A stretch of DNA of 64,000 bases from Anas platyrhynchos (GCF_047663525.1 NC_092587.1:44104501-44168500); one strand, 5' to 3'. Positions 28,400 to 42,599 are shown, counted from the first letter of the stretch. Program-made: numbers and translations. The notes: a model not told the origin generated them from the letters alone.

Positions 28400-29600
28400 G
28401 AAAGCGCGCCTCTTCGCTAACCGGCCAGCGGCGCCTGCCCTCCCCCTCCTCGGAGTCGCCGCTGTTGCTTTCGGCCGCGTCTGTTCCTTAGGGATGGAGA
28501 TCTCCACGTTGTATCTCCAAAATGGAGACTCGCAGCGGTCTGCGGGAAAGACGTTGTTACGCTTTCCCAACCACATGGGACATTCGCGTTCCTTTTCTCT
28601 CAACTCACTTGCACCCGAGCTCTGAACATAAAGCGTGCTCCAGATTTTTCTCAACAGGACCCCTTACAACAGATCCTTTCATTAAGAGAACTTAGTCCTG
28701 AGCTAGTACAAATTAATACCGCATCGTGTGTGCTAAATGCTTTCCAACTGATATGAAGTGTAAGTGAAGATGCTCTAATCCAAGGAATGAGATTTTGAAC
28801 ACAGAACTTTAGTATGGAGGGTACTATAAAGCATGCTATAATAAGCACGCTTATTTCTGTGCTACGTTCCCCAGCCGGGAGGGATCCTGAAACGGGGACG
28901 GGTTTCTGAGCGAAATGAAGAGCGCTGATGAAAAGTGGATGCACGGAACTGCTCAGGCTTCAACAGCTCCCCATTGAAAGACGAGACGGTACAAGTTTTA
29001 ATACACTTCACATACAGATCGTTTGAGATGATTTCTGAAAAAATACGTTCGGACACTTGGGGTCATTCCAGCATTTGCGTGCTTATGAGGTGTTCAGGGG
29101 ACGAGCAGCTGTGGGCATGTCCCCTCTCCCCCTCCTCCATTCAGCACACTTCCTTTTGCTGTAAGGCAGCACAGGGAACAACGTGATTTAAATATAAATA
29201 GCTGCCTACATCCGCTCTTTGTTTACTCAGCGTTTGAGAACAGCCCTGCAGAGGAGGCCCCTGCTGGGCGCAGCAGACCTGCCCCTGGGCTGATCCAAAG
29301 CTCCAAGCCTAGAGCAGTAAATTAAGGGGGGTTCACCTCTGATATCCGGCCTATTTTATCTTTCGGGAAATAAGCCAATCCTAACCTTAAGATTCCCGTT
29401 ACACTGCTGAAGGGGAAATCAGTTACACTGTACATTCTCTTGTTCACTTATCTGACTTAACAGAAGTCAAGCCACGAAACAAAACTAGTAACTGGGTGCT
29501 TAAGTACATCTCACTTAAGGCTGACTAGTAAACAATCTAAGACTTAAACGACTTTCAACAGTCAAGGTATAGATATGTAAAGCTTTCTTTCAGTACATTT
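28400..29600. other. Intergenic, no gene recognised
   Basis: GC-rich just upstream of the H3 promoter, then mixed unique DNA. No histone fragment, stem-loop or repeat family recognised. Confidence 0.6.
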
Positions 29601-29609
29601 AAAGTAACA

Positions 29610-29651
29610 CAGCTCTTTCTGAAGAGAAGGTGGGCGGCTCTTAAAAGAGCC
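29610..29651 (-). terminator. H4 histone 3' processing signal
   Basis: Minus-strand stem-loop GGCTCTTTTAAGAGCC (29636-29651, loop TTTA) 43 nt after the stop; GAAAGAGCTG at 29610-29619. Homology with the other three H4 cassettes ends just beyond this element. Confidence 0.96.
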
Positions 29652-29694
29652 TTTAGGGTGTCGAGAGGGTCCGAGAAGCAGCTGGCTGCGCGCT

Positions 29695-30159
<465 letters not shown>

Positions 30160-30469
30160 TTAAGTTACTTTGACTTCCTATTAATTTCGTGCTGTTGTTC
30201 ATTTAGTCATTTCTTTTGTTTATATTTCAGACTGATGAACTTTTCTTCAAAAGTTTTCATGTTTTGATATCCTGCCATACAGGCTTTGTACTTTGGAGCT
30301 TTTTTCACAACATTTGTGCTGTCAGATTTTCTAAAATATTGTTTTTGCCTTTTGGTTTCCAGCTCTTGTTTCTAAAAAGGGGACTGTGATACCCTTTCCC
30401 CATGTTTACATAACTAAGTTTGAGTCTATATACACACATTAACCAGAATACTGAATTGAATCTTTTCAT

Positions 30470-30514
30470 TTTTATATTTATATTTATATTTATATTTATA
30501 TTTATATTTATATT
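30470..30514. repeat. (TTTATA)n microsatellite
   Basis: About seven TTTATA units in a row. Confidence 0.9.
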
Positions 30515-31449
30515 TGGTGTTCACCTTTATTTTGCTCATTTGCACTTACTAACGTGAGTTCTTTTTCTCTTACCTTTTACCATATTTCCATTGTTGCTAT
30601 TGTTTTGATTTTTTTTCCTGCCTATCTAATATGCATTACCGCAGAAAAGCTGTATGCTAAAAAAAAAGGGAATTATCTTTTTTCCTGTCTTCCAATGTGA
30701 ACCATCCCTCACTAAAACCTTCTAATCAACTGCTATACTGCACCTAGTAGAAGCATTTACAGTTTTTATCTAAGCTGTACCAACTGTGCTTGCTCTTCCA
30801 GAGGTACCAAGTGATGTTGGTATACTCTGGTATAATCTAAATTGTAATATAATTAGGTGTAATCTAAATTCCCGTAGATTTGCCGTAGTCTTATTAATAT
30901 CTCCTTTCTCTCCCTGGGAGGAGTTAACAGGCAATGCGAGTACAATACTTAAAAATAAATAAATAAAAATAAAAATTTTGCTTGCTTCAGTTCCTGTCAA
31001 GTCACAAAACAGTAAGCATCTTGGGCATTTTCTGCTGTTACTAACCTAAAGGAAGATTCTAGTACTGTGTAAGGTTTTTGTTTGTTTGATAGGTCATACT
31101 GTCTTTACTTCACTTAGTAGTGCCTTGCTATCAACAGAACACAACATTTCAGAAGCCTTTCCCTTCTGCTCCGCGACACCAGCCAATACGTAGTAGTGAC
31201 AGTGCTCTTGCAAGATTAAACATTTTTTGAATGTTTAGTACAAATGCATACTAAGGAAAGATTCACAGCAAGATGGAATCAAGACAGATTGGATTTTGTG
31301 AGACAGAAGCAAATGATTCTGGTGTGCTGACAACACTTGCTATCCATCCATGTGATAGGTACTCTGGATTTTTTGGTTTCCATCTGTAAGATTTTGACTG
31401 CCACACTTATATTCTCTTTGTGTTGTTGCTTTGCTTGTGTTTTTTTTAT

Positions 31450-31530
31450 TATTTTATTTTATTTTATTTTATTTTATTTTATTTTATTTTATTTTATTTT
31501 ATTTTATTTTATTTTATTTTTTTTTTTTAA
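31450..31530. repeat. (TTTTA)n microsatellite
   Basis: About fourteen near-perfect ATTTT units followed by a T run; the longest simple repeat in the window. Confidence 0.95.
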
Positions 31531-32213
31531 TTTTTCATCCTCTAGTTAACTAATGTAGTTTTTCATATGTGTTTAAACTATAGCACTATTTGATAGGGCT
31601 GGAGGGTTTTATGTATGCATTGATAACTTTAGAGTAAGTAATTAGAATATACAGTTTTTAATTTAATCCTGAGCTTAAAAATAAATCTATCACTGTGGTG
31701 CTGATGCCATGGTACATAGTCTGAAACACTTTTCAATTGAACCGAAAATACAAACTAAAGCAAACCAAAAAATGTCCTGTATGTTGTGCATGCATACCCC
31801 AAGATTCAGCCAAAACCACCACCAGGGGAGAGAAGAAAAGGAATGAAGTCTGGGGTGCAAAAGCTGGGGGGAAAAAAAAAAAGGAAACCTTGAAGAAAAT
31901 AGGGAGACCTGTAGTTTGTGTAGTCTTTCTACAGGTTACAAGCCTTCAGGAGTCCCAGGTAGGAGCCTTCAGAGGCCTGGACAGGACTGTTTGTGTTAGA
32001 ATTACAAAAACACACTTTGTAGGGTGTTTCTCACACACAGCAACATAACAGCTCTCAGGACTGAAGGTCATGGCCAGACTAGCATGCCTCTGGATTAGTA
32101 AATCTGATGTGTCTACCTTGTAAGGAGAAGGCTTCCAATGGCCTCACCATACACAAGCTGCAGGCTAGCTGAAATATATAGGTTCTTCTTTCCCCTGCCA
32201 CTACACTATTTAA

Positions 32214-32318
32214 TAGCTTAGTGGATAGCATTGGTGACAGGAGGACAGTTGGACTAAATTATCTTGTAGGTCCTTTTCATCCTTGTGTTTCTATGATTCT
32301 ATGATTCCACGATTCCAC
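32214..32318 (+). mobile_element. CR1 LINE 3' end fragment
   Basis: The text GTGGATAGCATTGGTGACAG, then GTTGGACTAAAT and TATGATTCTATGATTCCA, follows the 3' terminus of avian CR1 elements, which ends in short ATTCTATG-type repeats. About 100 bp remain, so it is a typical 5'-truncated copy. The family call is from memory of the consensus and is firm for CR1 but not for a subfamily. Confidence 0.8.
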
Positions 32319-33584
32319 AGTCTTAAGAGATATGCACTCGTGATTGCAGCCTGGCAATTCCCCCAGGCTACCTAGGCATGGGCTGGTGCTGGCAGGCTCA
32401 CTGAATAGCTGGTGTAGCTGAATACCTCTATGAAGAAAGACCAGGGGAACTCCTCGACCAGTACTGGGGAGTTGGGAAGATATTAGCGTACCTAGTTCCT
32501 CACATGAAGCTCTTTTAGGAAACAGTAGAGAAGGGACAGGGCAATAAATTGAGACAGGTATAACCTTGCCCATCCATGTTGTCCTCCCTGGGCTCTGGGT
32601 TTCTTCCAGGAAGAAAAAAGGATTGAGCCCAGTCAGATCTCACCAACAGTTGCTTCAAGTGGTTTTCCAGGAGCAGGGTGGTAGATAGATGTCAAAGCTC
32701 TGTAGCACACCATGCATATCCTACACCTGCTCACGAACTCTGCTGATACTAACTGCTTCTCTTAAATTCTGATTTTGCTTCCTAAACTGGCACTTGAAGT
32801 AGCACAGGTCTCCTGATATATTGACCATTGATTAAGCTAGAAAAACCTTTAATGAAAGCATTGTAAGCATGAAGTTTCCTACACAGCAGAGACTGTTAAG
32901 ATTTTCCCTTGCCTGGGATCCTGCAGAGCTGCACTGGGCAATAAGTTTTCTTCCTGAACTCTGCCAGCTCCTATGGAGTTGTAAATACTTAAAAGCAGCT
33001 GAAGTACTGTTCAATCCTAGGAGTCATTCTGGGGCATAGTTTTCCAAGAAATGAATCTACTGTGGGCATGCCAGCAGAAATGTCTTGAATTTTGTCTTGG
33101 GCTCTCTGCTTTTGGAGGAGGCCAAGTCTGTAAAATGATGGTATGCATTGTGTCAGTGTCTCCAGACACTACTGCTGTGCTTTTGTCTTTGTTTCATTAA
33201 TATTTTGGTTGGAAACCCAGATGTGGGAGGCGGGTTGTTGTTTTTTTGTTTTGTTTTGTTTTGTTTTTGAAACCCCAGCTGCTTACAGAATTTTATTTAT
33301 TCTTAGGCTCTGGCCACAGCAACAGGCTTCCCTTTAAACACCCAGTACCTGGGAAAGATGACCTTAAGCCCCAGGTCCTTTGAAGGGAGGCTCCAGCCAG
33401 TCATTTCCCAGACCATGCTGATGCAAGTATCTGTTCTGCTTTATATTTCTCTTTGACAGACTGCGTAAATTCTATCTTGGCCCAATCTTCAAGTTTATTA
33501 AAGTCTATTGGAATGAAATATCTTACTTTTGTCTCTTTCTACCTTCTATCTAACTTAGTGTCTACCACACAAGCCATTCTGTTT

Positions 33585-33840
33585 TGTCATCCAGGTTATT
33601 ACTGAAAACACCAAATTATACCAAGTATCCAGTCATGGGAATTTCTTCTCTTTTATGAGTGTCCACTGATATTGAGTTGTTAACTGCAGTGCTTTGACCC
33701 CATGCTACAGCCAATTTTCAAACATCTAATGGCCTGCTGATCCTGCCCATATTCCCTCAGACCCCAAATGAAAATGCTGTGGGAGATTGTTCCAAAAATG
33801 TTCCTAATTGCAAAGTGTAGTGCACTCTTCCCTTGCACAT
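33585..33840 (-). mobile_element. Old CR1 LINE internal fragment
   Basis: Read on the + strand it resembles the complement of the CR1 reverse transcriptase region: GTCATCCAGGTTATTACTGA, then CAGCCAATTTTCAAACATCT, then AATGCTGTGGGAGATTGTTC. It is much diverged, and edges are uncertain; weak similarity may continue on both sides. Confidence 0.6.
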
Positions 33841-35994
33841 GCAGATTTTCTCTGATCTATAGTTCTGTGATGATTACCAATATTTAGACATCAGCATTTA
33901 TTTGTTGCCCTCCACCCATTATCAACAGTTAATCATACCCCTTTTATTTCTGACACTTGCTTAGTATCACTGACTCTTGGACACTTCACAGTCTTCCCAA
34001 GCTACATTTTTCCAGTGTGTCACTCTAGTCTGTATTAGAAGTTATTTCCCTTCATCTAATTTGCTGCAGCAAATAACATTTTTTTGTATTTCCCACAATG
34101 TACACTCAGCAAAGTTAACGCCCCTCCTTTTAATATTTTTAAGATATATTTAATATTATATCTTTAATATTTTTTTGCAAGAAGGAATTTCAGGTTTTCA
34201 GCCTTCTCTTTGAGACAGGTAACTGCAATTGTATGCACCTTTCTATAAGATAATACTTCTTAGACTTCTGATGGTTACTGTTGCTTTTTTTTTTTTTTTT
34301 TTCCCCTTATTTTCCTCTTCTTATTACCTGATGGTCTGCACTAAAAGCTAGGCATAAAACATACATGTACAATGAGATTATACCAGTCCTGACTACAGTG
34401 GAAGATCATCTCCATGTATGATGCAGAAACAATCGTTGTATACTCATCACACATATAATCATGTGTTTTTTCCTTAATACCTAGTAAAATAGTTGGTTCA
34501 TTGTCAAGCTATAAATATATAACTTCAGGTTATAGTTATATCCTTTGACATTGTACCCACTGCATGTACATGTTTGTTTTGTGTTAGAAAAAGTTGTCCT
34601 GATTAGTAGTTTCACTTACAATATTTTTTGTGCTTATGAGAACTTCCAAAACTGAGTAAAATTGAAATGGAGGGAAAATCTGTAATATATCAGGCAGCAA
34701 TTGAGAAATATTCCATTCTCTACTGAGAATATTTCCAAATTTAATTTAAATAAATAAATTTAAATTGTTTTTAAATTAATTTAAATCTAAAGTTAATTTC
34801 AAAAACAAAGTTAATTTTGGAACAGAGCAGTTTCATATCTTCTTTGAATTTTGCTGACCTGGTAACTTGTACAACTCAATGTCAATGAGGTATTCCTTTC
34901 CCAAGATATGCTGAGTCTGTAGCCCTGTAGCTTAGCTCTTGCCCATGCTCTTTAGAGATCTTAAGAGTAAGAGTAGTCACCTAGGTAAGGAATGGAACTG
35001 AGTATTATCACAGGTGAATTTCCTATTTAACTTCACTCATCATGATAGGTTAGAACTACCTTTGATATCTTAAGAAATGACACCTAAGAACATGCACATC
35101 CTCACTGCCACTGAAGGGGTAAGACTTAAATTTTCTATATTGATGACCCAGTTTCAATTTACATCTCTGACACCAAGTTAGTATTTGCAATGTGACTGAA
35201 ACACAAACACACAAAAGGCACTCTTCTGAGCATCTGGGAAAATAGAATCAGGCCTAGGCTCAGCTACCTTTTTTGTTTTGGTTTGGTTTTTCCTTTCCAG
35301 GCCCCTAGTATTTTTTCTTGCCTTTATTTACCTGCTTCATCTTTTTCTTCTACTGAAAACAAAACAAAGACATCAATGATAATTTTCAGTCTCAGTGAAG
35401 GGAGGATAGAAATAAAACATGTTTTTGTGAGGATTTCTCTTTCACAGGCTTTCAAAGCCAGAAAGGACACTTTGATGATTTAGACTGCTGTTTTACATGC
35501 AGACAAAGAGATCTGGGGCTTTGTTCATGAAAAGATACAACCTTGTTTTATTTTCTATTTAGCAAATATTCAGCAATGATGGCCGATAGGGGAGTCACTT
35601 CTCCCTAGACTGGCTTTGTTGATTTTCTTTTATCTACTCACATGCAGGATAGAAGTGCATGTGATAGAAGGATAGAGGAAAAACAGAACCTGTACTAGAT
35701 CCCTCTTAGATATTCCAATCACCTTATTTTTTCTGAGTAATTCCCTTTCTTGTACCAACCTTTTGATCACCCGTGGATGCAGGGCTTTTGTTTCATTTTG
35801 ACTTGTATTGTTATCTAATGTGGCAGTTCACTGAGACTCCAACTAAGCTTAACAAATCCTACAGCCATGGACAACATGACCACAAAGCCAAACCAGAGTA
35901 GTAGCAACTTCTATTCTACAACCAGAAGTTAAAGTGGCAGGAGTACAATTCAGCATTAATCTGCATACACATTTTACTATTTAACCCGGATAAC

Positions 35995-36550
35995 TGCAGT
36001 TTGCAAACTAGTACTGCAGGAGGTGATCATTTCCCTCCACTCAGCACTGATGAGACCTGTCAGGAGAGTGGCATCTGATTCTTGGCTCCCTGGTGCAACA
36101 GAGACATGAACATAACTGGAGTGAGAGCAGCAAATGGTCACAAATATGATAAGGAGATAGGAGGACCATCTGTCATATAAGCAGAGGCTGAAAGAGCTAA
36201 GACTGCTCAGCATGGAGGAGAGATGTCTCAGGGAGATTTTACCCATGCGTATAGGTACCTGATGGGGGAGTAAAGGAGACAGAACCAATCTCTTCTCAGT
36301 GCTGCTAAGTGACAGGATGGGAGGCACTTGGTAAAAACTGAAATGTAAGATCTACTTAAACATAAAAGTGTTGTTTGTTTGTTTGTTTTGGTTTGTTTTT
36401 TACTGTGAAAGTGGTCAAATGTTGGAACAGGCTGCCCAGAGAAGTTATAGCGTCCCCCTGCTCGAGCTGACCATGCTTTGACCTTGGGGTTTAGACTAAA
36501 TGATTTCTAGAGACATTTTCCAAATTTCATCTGAACTGTCATTCTACAAT
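35995..36550 (+). mobile_element. CR1 LINE 3' region
   Basis: Follows the CR1 3' part in order: CCCTCCACTCAGCACTGATG, GAGGCTGAAAGAGCTAAGAC, TGGAACAGGCTGCCCAGAGA, and a terminal GGGTTTAGACTAAATGATTT. It carries a GTTT-rich insertion at about 36370-36402. Moderately diverged, so not recent. Confidence 0.85.
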
Positions 36551-38031
36551 CACTGTGGTCTTACAAATCACTGTTGTTATCCTCGAGTGCATCCCTGACA
36601 GCAATCCTGCTTCGCTGAACCTAAGCAAATATGAAAACTTCTACTAGGGAGATAGCTAGATTCTTCTATGATGGAGAGATTTTGGTAGGAACATTACCCT
36701 CATATCTCAACTTCTAAGAACTCAGCGAGATGATGGTCCTCAAAGTTATTTTCCTTTCTGTGAATATTTATGATTTCACTTTCTTAGACATTCTTTGTCC
36801 TACTTTGAGTGTAGCAGTGCCCAGAATTGTTCCTGAGCTCAAGGATTAAAACATATCATGGCAAGGTACATGTGATGAAGAAAGAAAGCAGCAGTGGCTA
36901 TCCTACCACTACTCAGTTGCAAAAGAACTTGCTTATATTCTCTTTCCTAGAGATGGCTCACAGTGTTTTTCCAAGTGTCTGGATTAGACCATTGACCATG
37001 GGTCAATTTTTTTCTTGCATATCTTTAGAACTATGTTTCTTGGCTTATACCAAATGGAAATTCATTTTTCATAACCTTCTAAGCTGTTACATCACTTAAG
37101 GTAGTAAACTAGAAGGCAAGATACTTTAATTAGGAAGCATGATGCCCTAACATCCAGTGATGTATTTTTTGTTAGTTTTATTGAGATATATATAAAAGAC
37201 AGGTCACTTTATCACTGATAGCTCTTTAACATCTTAACTCTTCCATAGTATATAATTTTTTGCAATTGCTGAAACAGTATGCCAAGAAATTTGCAGGAAC
37301 TTGACTAATATCTCTTGATCTTTTTATCTTTGGGTGCTCACCTAAATGTGTGCAACAACATCCTTTGTCAACAGAATGGGATGCTTAAATTAAAAGATCA
37401 TTATTTCTCTTTGTCTTCACCATGCTAAGAACAGTAAATATCATTAGTGTAGTCTTTCAGCTATATTTGGCTAATCAGCTTATCCAGATTGTTTCCCTGT
37501 AGTCTGTAAATCTAATCTGTCTCTATCTGTCTAATGTCTAATCTGCTTTTCCTCCATGTGGAGCTTACTTCCTGATGGGGGGGAGGAAGACAGAAAAAAA
37601 AAAAAAAAAAGTTTCTTCCTTTGTTATACAGTTGTAGGAATGATTTCTTATATAGGAATTCTTTTTGTTTTGAACATACTTACATTGGACCTCTCTGCAT
37701 TGGCATTTTGTAGTACCTTCTGTAATCTACATTAGTACCTCTACTAGTACCTCTACTAGTAGGCAAGGAGGGAAGTCAGGATACATTGTGTGATGATAGT
37801 TGGAATTTAAGTTCTGTTTTCAAGAATTAAGGCTTATGTAATATAAGGAGACAAAAGAGATTGGTTAGAGGTGCTGAGCAGGAGAAAAACAAAACCTGTG
37901 TTTGAACAGGATGCTTGGAAGGGAGAAAGAGAAATGGCAGAATTTTCTATCTTTGCTGTTTGGTTGAAATCTGGTATAAAATGAGTAACATTTATATACC
38001 TGTTTCTTCACATGGAAACTGTAAAAAAAAT

Positions 38032-38077
38032 AATCATCATCATCAATCATCATCATCAATCATTATCATCATCATCT
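38032..38077. repeat. (ATC)n microsatellite
   Basis: Interrupted ATC/ATCA units over about 46 bp. Confidence 0.9.
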
Positions 38078-38440
38078 CACTCAAAAACTTCTGCTTCAAG
38101 TAATATTGCTTGGCAGTAAGAAATTTCTCTGTGAGGTTGAAAAACTGTTTTCTGTTCCATACTCATTGATTTGCTAAATTAAGTGCTGAGATGATTATTT
38201 TATTTATCTTTCTCTCTCATCTGTAAAACATGTGGGGCAATAACCATGCTATTTTTGAAGTAGATTTTGATTAGTCTCTAAAATCTGAGGACAGTTGTTT
38301 TGGTTCAGTGTTGCATTTAACAACTATATCCAGAAAAGCCAACCAGAAAAGCAAACTTGTCAGAGCTACCAACAAGTTGGTTTTATCTGATTAACTGGAA
38401 AAATTCACGTCTACATGCAGGGGAGGGAAATAAAACTGTA

Positions 38441-38473
38441 AAAAAATAAAAAATAAAAAATAAAAAATAAAAA
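38441..38473. repeat. (AAAAAT)n microsatellite
   Basis: About five AAAAAT units. Confidence 0.85.
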
Positions 38474-38859
38474 CTAACTTTGTCACGCTACCTCATATTT
38501 CTAGAGGCCCACCCTTTAAAACTTCTGCAGAAATAATTGGTAAGATGAAGAAAACACTCGTCTCCCAGCAGTAGGCCAGGGATAAGGCTTTGGGCAGAAC
38601 AGGGCAGGTTTGATGGTTGAGGAACAGGATAAAGTATAAAGGATGATGACACTTAATGCTGGAGGCCAACTGCCAAGAGTTCACGTGTCTCAGACAAACA
38701 GGGAACAGCAAAGAACTCGAGAAGTGCGACTCCGAAGTCAGCACCAGGAGAAAAGAACTATTTAAAAATAAATAAATAAATAAAATAACACGGACTCATC
38801 TAGAACTAAAACCGGGAGAAGTCCAAAATTCTTCTTGCAATCCTCAAACCGGGACCTTC

Positions 38860-39240
38860 TTCACCATCTTCCCTTACCAAAGCCGAGGCGATCTTTTTCC
38901 CTGAGGTCTTGGCTCGGGGCAGGCGCTGCCATCCCCACCCGCCGACATCCTGCGTGGGGGGAGCCCGGCCAGAGCCGCTGTTTAGAGAGTAAATCTCAGA
39001 ACTGCCCTACCGCCTCTCTCCGCCTCCTATCTCCATCCCTAACCTACAGCCCATTGAAGGGCAGAGGGAGGAAATCATCTGCTGGTGCTCTGAGGAGACA
39101 TTTGCAAAGAGCGAGCTTGGAGGGAAGCATGCTCCAAGGTGCTTAGGTGAGGGATGGTCCTGGAGCAAGACCCGTGTCTGGGGCTGCCCGGCCCCAGCTG
39201 CTCCCAGCGTCCTGGCCAGTTTGCCTGTACTGAGCCTGAC
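38860..39240. promoter_or_regulatory. Isolated GC-rich island
   Basis: A few hundred bases clearly richer in GC and CpG than the surrounding desert, about 2.2 kb upstream of the second H1 promoter. It has no TATA/CCAAT/stem-loop set and no convincing coding sequence. It may be a promoter or enhancer of unknown use, or relic DNA. Confidence 0.35.
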
Positions 39241-41316
39241 TTGTAGAGATCTAGCCTTAAATCATCCGAGCTACAGAGTAAGGTACATTACGCATCCTCC
39301 AGCCTTGTTCCCAGAAGTGTGCGTTACATTAAGCAGATCCGAATACCTGACAGCCCTTTTGTGTCACTTACAGCCTGATTCTGCTGCATGGACATCTCCG
39401 TCCCACCAATCTTGAAAATTAGCACAATGCCTTCATCTTACTACTAGCAACGACCTTGCTTGCATCCATGAACCTCATTCCTACTATTCATTTAGATTAC
39501 CAGCCTGAGATCCCAAAAGCTGTGGTTTCTGTGGATGTGCTCTGGTTGCTTCTCTGCGAATGACATCACGTTCACAAGAAAAGCATGGCAGATTTCACAG
39601 CCAAATTCAGGGTGCCATTCAATCTGGCTTTTACAGCAGGGTACAGAAAAGCTTAATTTTTTCTTTCCTCTGCGTTTACCTCCCTCTCCTTCTCACTTTC
39701 AATGTATTTATTAGCTGGCATAAATGCAGACACAGCAATCAAATATAGAACCAAATCAGAATAAGAAAAGGGAAGGTGGCAGTTCATTGTTTTCACTCTA
39801 GCTACTCCAATGTATCTCATTTCTCCCTAACGTCATTTCAACCAAAACTACATACTATTAAGAAAAATGTAATGGTATCTTCAACATTTGATCAAGAAAA
39901 CTAAATATCAGGGCCTTTTCTAGCATTTTACTTGTCTTCTAGAGTCTCAAATGTATAAGTGCTGGAAGAAATGATTTTGTGCTGAAATAGCACACTGATG
40001 TTTTGCATGGCAGGTATTTACAAAGTATGGGGCAAAACAATAGGTTTCGTCTTAATTTGATCTTCTCAGTGAAGGAGTAAATGTTTGTTTGCATTCTAAT
40101 TTGAAGCCAATCAAGGCTACTGTCTTCTGATTAAACCCCAAAATACTGATAACAATACGTAGTACTCCTTAAAAATACTAAAAGTATTTAAAGAGAGACA
40201 GAGATTTAATTTCTGCTGTCACTTTGCAAGATTTTATAATTAAATGAAAATCAAAGCAGATTCTTATTTATGAGGATTATCAGGAAATTATTTAAATATT
40301 ATGAGGATTTGTAAAAAAAACTGTAAAGACTCTAACACTTTTTCTTTAAAGAAGAGTGTTAGGTTTTATGAATCCTATAAAAAAAAAAGTCCATATGCAA
40401 ACATCAGTAACTAAAATGTAGTCTGATTCATTCTGTTCAGAGAGGCCAGAATTCCATTTTATTGTATTTATTTGCGGGTAAGTGATGCTTCAGCTTGCTC
40501 CATTAACGTTTAAGAATTGTGTGATACTTATTTGTGTATCTATACCTGTTTGACTTTTTTACCCTGCAAATCTGTTTACTGCTGCAAGTTTTAAAGAATA
40601 GTAATATAGAGTATTGTAAATGAGACGTTAAGCTATCAGTTTATCCGGAATCTATTTGTATTAACAAGACATTAACAGCTTCGTGTTTATAAACACAAAC
40701 TGTTTTCCGACCCAATTAAAAATAAAAAAATAATAAAATAAAAATAATAAAATAATCAGAATCCTGCCATTCATTTACAGCACACCACAAAAGACATTGA
40801 GCCATGACAAGTTCCAGACAGTTTGAAGAAGTATATACATTCGTCTGAAGGTCTCTTATTTTCCTCAAACATGAAATTCTGTGGAAATACAGTATCCTTA
40901 ATAGTTTAAGATGTGGTTAAGGGAGCCGATTCTTTATCCATATTCAAAGCTCAGCCATGAAATTGTGTTACTTCCTTCTCTTTGAAATCAATTTATGACA
41001 AAAGTATTGAAGCTGCCCCCTCGGTACCTGTTCTAATCTGGAGAAAAGCCCCTAAAGAACACCCCAGCATTATGGGGGAAGTTTTATAGCTACGAGATTT
41101 ATTTTAATTTAGAAGGAAAAACAAAAGTTCGCCTTCCCCGGGGTCTCCCTAGCTGCACGACGGGAGGTTAAACGCATCTTTTTTCTCTCATCGTGGGTGT
41201 CTACAGCGAGAAACTCCCCCGAATGAAACTTCACACTCTTCTCTTTACTCCCCGAAGAAACTGGGGTGGTTTCGCGGCAGGCATTTTCTAAAAAATATGA
41301 ATTTATAACTCCGAAG

Positions 41317-41408
41317 AAACACAGACTCGGAGGACGAAAAGCTCTTCCTGGCTAACAGTTAGGCGGGCTCTGCAAAGCACCAATCACAGATCACCGCTTC
41401 GCTATAAA
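41317..41408 (+). promoter_or_regulatory. H1 promoter with AAACACA box
   Basis: AAACACA at 41317-41323, CCAAT at 41380-41384 and TATAAA at 41403-41408. The order and spacing match the standard vertebrate H1 promoter. Confidence 0.9.
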
Positions 41409-41472
41409 TTCAGGCATCGGGGTTACTGTAGCCCAATTACTTTCTTTTGATTAGGAAGAAGTCTCGGCAGCG

Positions 41473-42132
41473 ATGTCGGAGACCGCTCCCGCCGCAGCGC
41501 CCGCTGTCGCGGCCCCCGCCGCCAAGGCCGCCGGCAAGAAGCCGAAGAAGGCGGCGGGCGGCTCCAAGGCGCGCAAGCCCGCGGGCCCCAGCGTCACCGA
41601 GCTGATCACCAAGGCCGTGGCCGCCTCCAAGGAGCGCAAGGGGCTCTCCCTCGCCGCGCTCAAGAAGGCGCTGGCCGCCGGCGGCTACGACGTGGAGAAG
41701 AACAACAGCCGCATCAAGCTGGGGCTCAAGAGCCTCGTCGGCAAGGGCACCCTGGTGCAGACCAAGGGCACCGGCGCCTCCGGCTCCTTCCGCCTCAGCA
41801 AGAAGCCCGGCGAGGTGAAGGAGAAGGCGCCCAAGAAGCGGGCGGCCGCGGCCAAGCCCAAGAAGCCGGCGGCCAAGAAGCCCGCCAGCGCCGCCAAGAA
41901 GCCCAAGAAGGCGGCGGTGAAGAAGAGCCCCAAGAAAGCCAAGAAGCCGGCGGCCGCTGCCACCAAGAAAGCAGCCAAGAGCCCCAAGAAGGCGACCAAG
42001 GCTGCCAAGCCCAAAAAGGCGGCGGCAGCGAAGAGCCCGGCTAAGGCAAAGGCGGTGAAGCCCAAAGCTGCCAAGCCCAAGGCTGCCAAGCCAAAGGCAG
42101 CCAAGGCAAAGAAGGCAGCGCCCAAAAAGTGA
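41473..42132 (+). CDS. H1: Linker histone H1 (shorter subtype)
   Basis: 219 codons. The N-terminal tail starts [18 protein letters not shown], the winged-helix domain spans about residues 37-110 (KAVAASK, VEKNNSR, LVGKG variants) and the C-terminal tail is a run of KKP, KAAK and KSPKK motifs ending KAAPKK. Most of the DNA from the late globular domain through the first half of the C-tail is almost the same as in the H1 at 18052, while N-terminal tail and UTRs differ. The gene sits 1.3 kb from a divergent H2B/H2A pair. The start is the ATG at 41473, first after the TATA box. Confidence 0.98.
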   Translation: MSETAPAAAPAVAAPAAKAAGKKPKKAAGGSKARKPAGPSVTELITKAVAASKERKGLSLAALKKALAAGGYDVEKNNSRIKLGLKSLVGKGTLVQTKGTGASGSFRLSKKPGEVKEKAPKKRAAAAKPKKPAAKKPASAAKKPKKAAVKKSPKKAKKPAAAATKKAAKSPKKATKAAKPKKAAAAKSPAKAKAVKPKAAKPKAAKPKAAKAKKAAPKK

Positions 42133-42162
42133 AGTATTGAAGTGGAAATACTTAAACCCAAC

Positions 42163-42204
42163 GGCTCTTTTAAGAGCCACCCACTACTGTCCGAAAAAGA
42201 GCTG
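42163..42204 (+). terminator. H1 histone 3' processing signal
   Basis: GGCTCTTTTAAGAGCC at 42163-42178 (loop TTTA), 30 nt after the stop; GAAAAAGAGCTG at 42193-42204. An AATAAA at 42324-42329 lies 120 nt further on. Confidence 0.95.
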
Positions 42205-42446
42205 ATACACTCGGTCACCGCGCCCGTAGCCGTGCTGACCACACGCTGCTATCCGCGTGGGACGGGGAGTTCGGCTGTGGGAAGGACGGGACGCCGAGCT
42301 TCCGGCCGTAGAGACTTGGGAAAAATAAAGTTTGCGATCCCTTGGAAAAAGCTTTTCGCAGGCTGGCTTTTTTGAGCACCGCAAGGGGGTGCATTTGTTA
42401 AAGGGACCGGTTAGGGCGGGTATCGCTGTGGGGCGCGCAGGTTTCT

Positions 42447-42480
42447 CTCAGTGCTTTAACCAGCTCAGTGCTTTAACCAG
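42447..42480 (+). repeat. 17-bp tandem duplication
   Basis: CTCAGTGCTTTAACCAG occurs twice in direct succession without a mismatch, inside the GC-rich DNA downstream of H1. Confidence 0.95.
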
Positions 42481-42599
42481 CACAGCGCGGTTCCTAACCG
42501 CAGCTCCAACGCACCTTTTAGGGACCGTAGCCCCGTCGGCACGGCTCCCCCGCGTCCTTGGCAATGAGCTTTCCGCTCGGCAGGGTCGGCGGGGCACCT

